Shown: positions 58,285 to 64,000 of the stretch, piece by piece
How the letters are laid out: each line of letters opens with the position of its first letter
Numbering within the stretch: position 1 is the stretch's first letter
Assembly (NCBI GenBank): GCA_006937955.1
Contig: SSNP01000006.1
Location: 5,666,259-5,730,258, forward strand
Direction: 5' to 3'
DNA: 64,000 bases
DNA from: Pachypanchax playfairii
Lineage: Eukaryota > Chordata > Actinopteri > Cyprinodontiformes > Aplocheilidae
Made by a program: the position numbers and the translations under genes
The notes under the pieces: model-generated
What the model saw: the letters and a program-made list of their open reading frames with translations, nothing else
Databases searched by the model: none
What the model was told of the DNA's origin: nothing

Positions 58285-58695
58285 ATGTCACTGGTTCGGC
58301 TCACTAACCAGGATAATTAGTCTCCAGTCCTGCTGATCACTTGGACTCAGATAAAAGGGGAGAGGTCCTACTTGTCTCTCGCTCAGTCATCGTTTCTACA
58401 TTCCTGATAAAGAGCTCCAGATCGTCTCATTGCCTTCTATCCATGTCAGATCCTGATCAACGCTCCCACCATTCTCACCATCGTCCATTGGTCCTGTTCC
58501 TCATCCAGCTTCAGCTTCACCACTCGGTCTGTTTGTCTCAGGTCCAGTCACCAAGAGGGACACCACCTGGCTCCTGGAGTCAAGCTGATGCTGCACTGAC
58601 ATGTTGCACCGGCTGGTCCTTGTTTCTGCCTCAGTGTTTAAGTTGTACAAATAAAGACTGTTTCGTACACAAGACCCTGCTCACCATGTGTCACA
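58285..58695 (+). repeat. LTR-like fragment
   Basis: TGTCACTGGTTCGGC to CACCATGTGTCACA could be LTR ends. AGATAAAAGGGGAG resembles a TATA region and TACAAATAAAGACTG a polyadenylation signal. No target duplication or internal genes were confirmed. Confidence 0.4.
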
Positions 58696-59119
58696 ATATT
58701 TCTGTTTTAAACACCCAAAAAGAAAAAAGAAAACCCAATACCATGTTGAAAGGAAGAAAGTATCTTTCAATGGAGGGCAGAGAGAAAACAAGATGAATGA
58801 AAGAGAAAGAAAAAAAATAAGAATTAGAGAAAAAGTCTGATTAAAGAAGAGAAAGAAAACACAAAGTATCTGCTTCAACACCTGCAGAGACACAAAAACA
58901 AGAAAACAGAAACCACAACAACAGCTGACATGTATGCAAAGAAAAACTGATAATTATACATAAACACACACTTAAATGATGATAATCCTCCTTTAACACT
59001 GTGATTTAGTGATGTCACAGCCAGATTTAATATTTGTAAACACCTGCATGAACACCTGAGTGAAGTGACACAGTTGTGTTTGTGGAATTTCACCATTAAA
59101 TATGTTAATAATGAAGTGT

Positions 59120-59402
59120 AAAAAGCCCCAGCTCCTTCCCACAGGCCCCTAAGCGTACCACAAGAGACCAAACCCCAGGACCCCCCCCAGGCAGAGGAGC
59201 CCCAGGAAGAACAGCCCTGGGTGGACCACGACCCCACCTGACCACCACAGCAGCAGCCCAACAACCATAATGCAGAGACCCCAGGGGGCCACAGCGACAA
59301 GCCCACAGGCCCCGCCAGCAACCAGCTGCACCTGAGAGGACACGAGACCCGATGACCAAGGACCCCCACCGTCCAACAGGGACCCATCCAGGCCAGACAC
59401 AA
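59120..59402 (+). repeat. C/A-rich low-complexity tract
   Basis: The plus strand is dominated by CCCCAGG, CCACGACCCC and ACCCCCACCG type runs with almost no T. The long frames on the other strand are composition artefacts (Gly/Trp/Leu rich) and are not genes. Confidence 0.55.
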
Positions 59403-59459
59403 CATGTGTTCTGTATTTCATGAAGATTAATTTGTGTTTCCATGAGTTCACCAGCAGGT

Positions 59460-60620
59460 GGTGCCTTTGTGTCACTGATTGATCTTCTTGTTTGGGTGGA
59501 ACTTTTTTCCGGAATAGCGCTATAACTGGTGGCAGCTTGTTGGAGTAGCTCTGTGACTTAGCTAGCATTTGCTAGCATTTTTTTATTCTTTTTGAGTATT
59601 TCTTGATGGTTTTTTTCTTCTGGAAATATTTTCTAAATACTTTTCTTCTGATTTGGGTGCTGTGCTGATCGAGTTTTTTGCTGGATTTGTCACTTTTTTG
59701 CCACTTGTTATGATGCGTAACCATGGCAACAAGAGACTTGTTTACAAGTAAGAGCAGCTAACTGACATTTCTAAGGCTGAAATAATCCTCAAATTGAAAC
59801 TCTGGATCCCTGATGAGCTCAAAAGAAGAAGACATGGATGCAGAGCAGGAGCAGAGTGAAGAGAGAGAAGGAGGAAGTTTAAACCTTCACTTCCATCAGT
59901 CATATTTGACAAATGTGAGATCTCTTCATAACAAAATGGATGAACTTGAAACTCTGTTGAAATGCAGCATCATGTGTTTCACTGAGACATGGCTAAAGGG
60001 ACATATCCTGGACTCCAGTGTGTCTCTGTCTGGCTTTCAAACAATACGGACAGACAGAGATTTGAAGAGGAGCGAAAAAAGAAGAGGAGTTTGTCAGTTG
60101 ATCACATCTGCAGTTACCTGTTGGGGGCGGAGCATCAGAGTATGTGACACGAGGAGGCTGAACAGATAGATATGGAGGACTGATTCTGTCCTGGAGACTG
60201 AACTGGAGTCTCTTGAGTTGATTGTCCAAAGGAGGATGAAGAACATGATGGAAAACCCTCATCATCCTCTTCAGAACACAGTAACTCAACAACAGAGTGT
60301 CTTCAGTCAGAAGATTCTTCATAATCCGCTGCAGCACAGACCGCTACAGGAGATCCTTCCTGTCCACAGCTAGAACCCTCTACAGGAGATCCTTCCTGTC
60401 CACACCTAGAACCCTCTACAGGAGATCCTTCCTGTCCACACCTAGAACCCTCTACAGGAGATCCTTCCTGTCCACAGCTAGAACCCTATACAGGAGATCC
60501 TTCCTGTCCACAGCTAGAACTCTATGGCTCCCTGAAGAATAACTGAGCTACAACAACACTTGAATTTCCCTTCGGGGATTAATAAAGTATTTCTGATTTT
60601 GATTTTTTGATTTTGATTGA
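59460..60620 (+). mobile_element. L2-type LINE, internally deleted
   Basis: A 5' untranslated-like stretch is followed by frames with RNHGNKRLVYK, IPDELKRRR, NVRSLHNKMDELETLL, MCFTETWLKGH and SGFQTIRTDRD, the start of the endonuclease of L2-like elements. From about 60130 the sequence jumps to the C-terminal end (PHHPLQNT, RYRRSFLSTA). The 3' end CTTCGGGGATTAATAAAGTA is followed by repeated TGATTTT units. The polymerase region is deleted. Confidence 0.75.
60344..60530 (+). repeat. 36-bp tandem repeat in the L2 C-terminal frame
   Basis: The unit CTACAGGAGATCCTTCCTGT plus 16 further bases is repeated about five times with period 36 (starts 60344, 60380, 60416, 60452, 60488). The copies differ mainly at one position (CACAGCTAG versus CACACCTAG). 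In frame this repeats the 12 residues RSFLSTPRTLYR. It is a local expansion within the LINE 3' coding end. Confidence 0.85.
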
Positions 60621-60865
60621 ACAGAGATGGTTCCCAGATCTGTGATGACTGTGATGTCAGAGAAAAGTTCCAACGTGTCTGCAGCTTCCTGTCGTCTCAC
60701 AGTAAACTGCTCCATCCAGGATGATTAGCTGTGGTCTGTCTGTCATCAAGACGTCTGCAGAACATCTCAGAAGTTATTCAGCGAGTTCAACATCACCATC
60801 CTGACTGACAACACAACTGTTATCTGCAGAGGAAACAGTCAGTCTCTATACCTTCTTGTTTATTT

Positions 60866-61045
60866 TCAGGGTCACAGGGAGCTGGTTCTTTCCTCCAGAG
60901 GTCATTGGGTGAGAGGCTGAGTTACACTCTGTTCAGGTCTCCAGACCATCACAGGTTCATTCACACACACACGCAAACACACAGGCACAAACACACACAC
61001 ATCCCTTGGGATTATTTAGCTTTGCCAGTTAACCTACATACATGT
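60866..61045 (+). repeat. Common teleost repeat fragment with CA tract
   Basis: TTTTCAGGGTCACAGGGAGCT and GGTTCATTCACACACACACG, then TTTGCCAGTTAACCTACATACATG, follow the layout of 20735-21060. A (CA)-rich microsatellite lies at 60961-61000. Confidence 0.5.
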
Positions 61046-61716
61046 TTTGATCAGTGGGATCACATGTCTCAATGATTACAGCATTTTTGCTCTCAACCCA
61101 GTCATCATGAAGTTCTTCAAACAGATTCTCTTGACGCACATCTAGGAAGTCCTCCCTGCTGGCTTGGACAGTCTGCAGTTCACCTACAAGGAAAACTGCT
61201 CTACCGAGCATGCTGTCTCACTGGCACTTCGCTTAGCCTGACCAATCAGATCCTCCTGCATTATGTTGAAAAGCAGAAGGGTCTGACGCTGGAGTCGCAC
61301 CCGATCATTTCCGTGTCAAATTTTTCGACGGACCAATTACATATCACCGTTGCTGTGTGTCATCCTGAAAACACGGAACTAGCGTTTTCCACCCAGAGCA
61401 CAAGTGTTTACTTCTGTGTTTGCACAGTGTTTGCTTGGGGTGGTCAAATACCTGAACCGAGTGTGCAATGACACCTCTTATTCACAAGTTTTTGACACAA
61501 AAGCAACAACTGTCATTAATATTCGTCTTTTCTCCTCCATTAAACATGGATCTGTAGCTACCATTACGGCTCCGCTCACTAAACCTTTTGTTTTTGTTCC
61601 GCCTCGTGTCTATCCGCTTTAGTGTCACATATGTTGCGTCACTTCCGGGTTTCTGTGATTGGTTCTCTCTCAACTGGCTAAGCCCGCCTTCGAAATTGAG
61701 AGACAGCAGTTCAGCT
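61046..61716. other. Unassigned repeat-rich stretch
   Basis: No gene recognised on either strand. The sequence from 61300 to 61640 has the composition of transposon debris but no diagnostic ends. Confidence 0.3.
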
Positions 61717-61767
61717 CCAGGCCCTCACGTCTTTGTAAAGTATTCTGTCAAAGACGTGAGGGCCTGG
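61717..61767. repeat. Perfect 19-bp inverted repeat (hairpin)
   Basis: CCAGGCCCTCACGTCTTTG at 61717-61735 is followed, after a 13-base spacer, by its exact complement at 61749-61767. It would form a strong stem-loop. No poly(T) follows, and it is not part of a recognised transposon end. Confidence 0.85.
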
Positions 61768-61989
61768 TTGATCACGTAAGCACTTCACTTAGTCCTGACT
61801 CACTTGCAGTATCCCAACACCTATGTCAGGATGCTATTTGTCTACTTCAGCTCCGCCTTCAACACCGTTGTCCTGGATGTGCTGGCTCTGAAGTTTCACA
61901 ATCAGGGTCTGTCACTCTGTTCCTGGATCAAAGACTTCCTCACCAACAGGTCTCAGATGGTGAGTGATACAGAATGGGAAAGATAGAAA

Positions 61990-62290
61990 TTATACATGTT
62001 CATGCCTGACACCAGCTTTGAACAAACCTCCTGCATGACCTGTGTGCTAGCAGTCACGCAGGCCCTGTTATCTGACCCGCTACTTTTATCTGACTTACAC
62101 ATTCTCCCTCAGAACACTTTGTTTTTCCTAATCCAAGGTAATTGCGAGGTGCCAGACGCCACTGGCTCGGCTGATTTGGGAGTGATGATTCATGTTATCT
62201 GTTATTGCTGTTTCTAAGTGAATAAAGAGACTGAGCTGAGGGCCGAGCGTCAGAGTGGTCACAGAGCTGTCTCACAGAGGTGCTGTACTC
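61990..62290 (+). repeat. LTR-like piece inserted in the L2 fragment
   Basis: CATGCCTGACACCAGC through AAGTGAATAAAGAGACTGAG and CCGAGCGTCAGAGTGGTCAC has a polyadenylation-like AATAAA and the look of an LTR end. Ends and duplication are not clear. Confidence 0.35.
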
Positions 62291-62511
62291 TGACACTTTC
62301 CCCAGCTGGGTTTTTGAACCAAACTTCTTGAGTGATCGTGATTCTTATATTAATAATAATAAAAGGTTTGATCGAATAAGAAAAAACCTAACAGTGAGAA
62401 TAGGGAGTTCTACATTCTTCTCACTGATCCTTTACACTGGAACACTGCAGGGTTGTATGCTCAGCTCTGCACTCTTCACATTTTTCACCCAGGACTGCTC
62501 TGTCATCCAGG

Positions 62512-62802
62512 GCCAGCCCTAAGCTGCAAGGTGCCCTAGGGAAAAAATGATTTTTGGCGCCCCCTATTGTATGGAAGAGAAACAACATAACTCAATAAAT
62601 GGATTATCTTGCAATAAATATTTATTTATACTAAAATGAATAGTACAGACTATTAATGGAACAGTACAATGAAATAATAAAAAATATTCTCTAAACAATA
62701 TTAAGACTAAATAATTACAAAAAGTAAAAATAGATAAAATGCCTTTACTTTTTGTCAATAATAATAATTGGGATTTGGTCTGAGTGGTCTATGCTCAGGT
62801 CC
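62512..62802. mobile_element. Possible hAT-like insertion in the L2 fragment
   Basis: CAGGGCCAGCCCTAAGC at the left and, inverted, CAGGGTCGGACCTGAGC at the right match at about 12 of 17. The L2 reading resumes on the other side. A target duplication could not be seen, so the call is tentative. Confidence 0.4.
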
Positions 62803-63300
62803 GACCCTGCACATGGTCCGTGTGGACAACACCACTGTGGTGGGTCTTATGTCCAACGACGATGAGACCCACTACAGAGAATAGATCCAGAATCTCACCA
62901 GATGGTGTTTCAAGAACAATCTTGTTCTAAACACCAATAAGACCAAGGACGTCATTGTAGACTACAGGAAGTCCAGGAGGACTGAGCGTGCTACATACAT
63001 GGGGAGGCAGTGGGGGGAGGGAGACACCATTAAAGTCCTGGGCATCCATGTTTCCTCTGACCTCTCCTGGTCTTTAAACACCTCAAACCTTGTGAAGAAG
63101 GCTCAACAACGACTCTTCTTCCTCAGGAAGTTGAAACAGGACCGATTCTTTTCTCAGTTGCTAGTGAACTTCTACAGAGTTTCCATTGAGAGCATCCTGT
63201 CTCTCAGAGAGACAGTGTGGTATGGCAGCTGCACCGAACAGGGCTAGAGAAACATGGCCCGGGTCATGAGGACGGCACAGGGGATTGAGTGCTGCCGTCT

Positions 63301-64000
63301 ACCAATCTAGACACACTCCAAACCGCTCAAGTACACTAGAGAGCCAGATGCATTGCAATGAGGAGGAGCTGCACCGTAGGGTTCACTTGGCCAGTTGGTT
63401 CTGACATGATTGCTCTTTGGTTTGATTGAACTCTCTTACAGGCAACAACCCCAGACCACAACACAGGAGAAGGTTTAAAGGCTTAATTAGTTTCACATGA
63501 CTGTACACATCTAGCATATAGTCACATGACTGTACAGTGGATGTGACTGGATGTGCTTCTCTTTGTAACCACAGTTTTTCTGCAAACTTTGCATATTACG
63601 ATAGTTTATTCCTCATCTGATTTTCTGTAACCAAACTAGTTCCAAACCTTGGCGTTACCTCCTCAATTTACAACAAGATCCTCTTCAACCTCACATCTGC
63701 CTTCCACCACTCAGCATGTGAATCAGGTGTGTAAAAATCTACGTCATCAACATGACTTGTTGTTATCGTGAGGAGAATTTTTAACGGTTTATCGCAAACG
63801 ATAAAATGTTTCCCATCCCTAATGTGAACAATCAGTGGATGTTGTTGAAACATTTGTTGAAAACCTTTGACCTTCTAAAACATTTATAATTAAGAAAGTT
63901 AAATAAAAAGAAATCTGTTGTGTGATGTTCTATTTTAACATTGTAGTCTGATATTTGTTTATGTTCATACATTCTGTTTCCACTGAGTGGTGCTGTAGCT
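63301..64000. other. End of window, no gene seen
   Basis: The first bases continue the L2 3' region (CACTCCAAACCGCTCAAGTA). The rest shows no exon or diagnostic repeat end. Confidence 0.35.

Larger units (their letters stand above)
61800..63300 (+). pseudogene. L2-type LINE polymerase fragments, interrupted
   Basis: FVYFSSAFNTV and LCSWIKDFLTNRSQMV (61830-61965), LYTGTLQGCMLSSALF (62430-62490), and VDNTTVVGLMS, NNLVLNTNKTKDVIVDYRKS, VLGIHVSSDLSW and AQQRLFFLRKLKQ (62815-63140) are the ordered polymerase and C-terminal blocks of an L2 LINE. Unrelated pieces at about 61990-62280 and 62512-62800 interrupt it. Frameshifts and stops are frequent. Confidence 0.78.

Noticed and set aside
58875..59568. 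Long minus-strand frames rich in Gly, Trp, Leu and Cys
   Set aside because: They come from a C/A-rich low-complexity tract with almost no thymine, which removes stop codons on the other strand; no domain is recognisable.
1..64000. CRISPR arrays, operons, prokaryotic or phage systems
   Set aside because: The window has introns, SINEs and vertebrate gene families; no regularly spaced repeats or polycistronic gene layout exist.

Overview
This window looks like teleost fish nuclear DNA, most likely from a percomorph. It is AT-rich, gene-poor and heavily loaded with fish-type repeats: hAT, PIF/Harbinger and Tc1 DNA transposons, TTAA-flanked MITEs, L2, L1 and RTE-like LINEs, Ty3/gypsy LTR elements and tRNA-derived SINEs. 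Its genes are vertebrate spliced genes. No rRNA, functional tRNA gene, CRISPR array or prokaryotic feature was seen.

Layout. (1) At 5193-5450 on the minus strand lies the first coding exon of a classical calpain. The rest of that gene is expected beyond the left edge. (2) From about 7 to 21 kb the DNA is mostly DNA transposons and MITEs. It also holds a relic of an immunoglobulin-domain exon at about 14.3 kb. (3) From 21.6 to 56.7 kb one large plus-strand gene for an Fc-receptor-like (FCRL) membrane protein can be followed exon by exon. It has a split signal peptide, eleven Ig domains, one transmembrane exon and a short tyrosine-bearing tail. Every junction up to the transmembrane exon is phase 1, and the model reads through without a frameshift. 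(4) From 57 to 64 kb there are MITEs, LTR pieces and L2 LINE fragments.

The FCRL gene grew by internal duplication. Ig2-Ig3 resemble Ig4-Ig5, and the three-exon cassette Ig6-Ig7-Ig8 is repeated as Ig9-Ig10-Ig11 together with its introns. The introns were then invaded by transposons. Because the two cassettes are paralogous, one copy often preserves the empty site of an insertion in the other. This works for a TTAA-flanked MITE and for an L1 element. That L1 itself hosts a gypsy element lacking its reverse transcriptase and its 5' LTR. The intron before the transmembrane exon also holds a processed COX5A pseudogene.

No wholly new system could be demonstrated. The most interesting items are the eleven-domain receptor with two alternative phase-1 C-terminal exons, the paralogous empty sites, and the layered transposon nests (hAT holding a Kolobok-like element and a MITE; a solo LTR holding two MITEs; L1 holding gypsy). 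All exon boundaries were read by eye from splice consensus and homology between copies.
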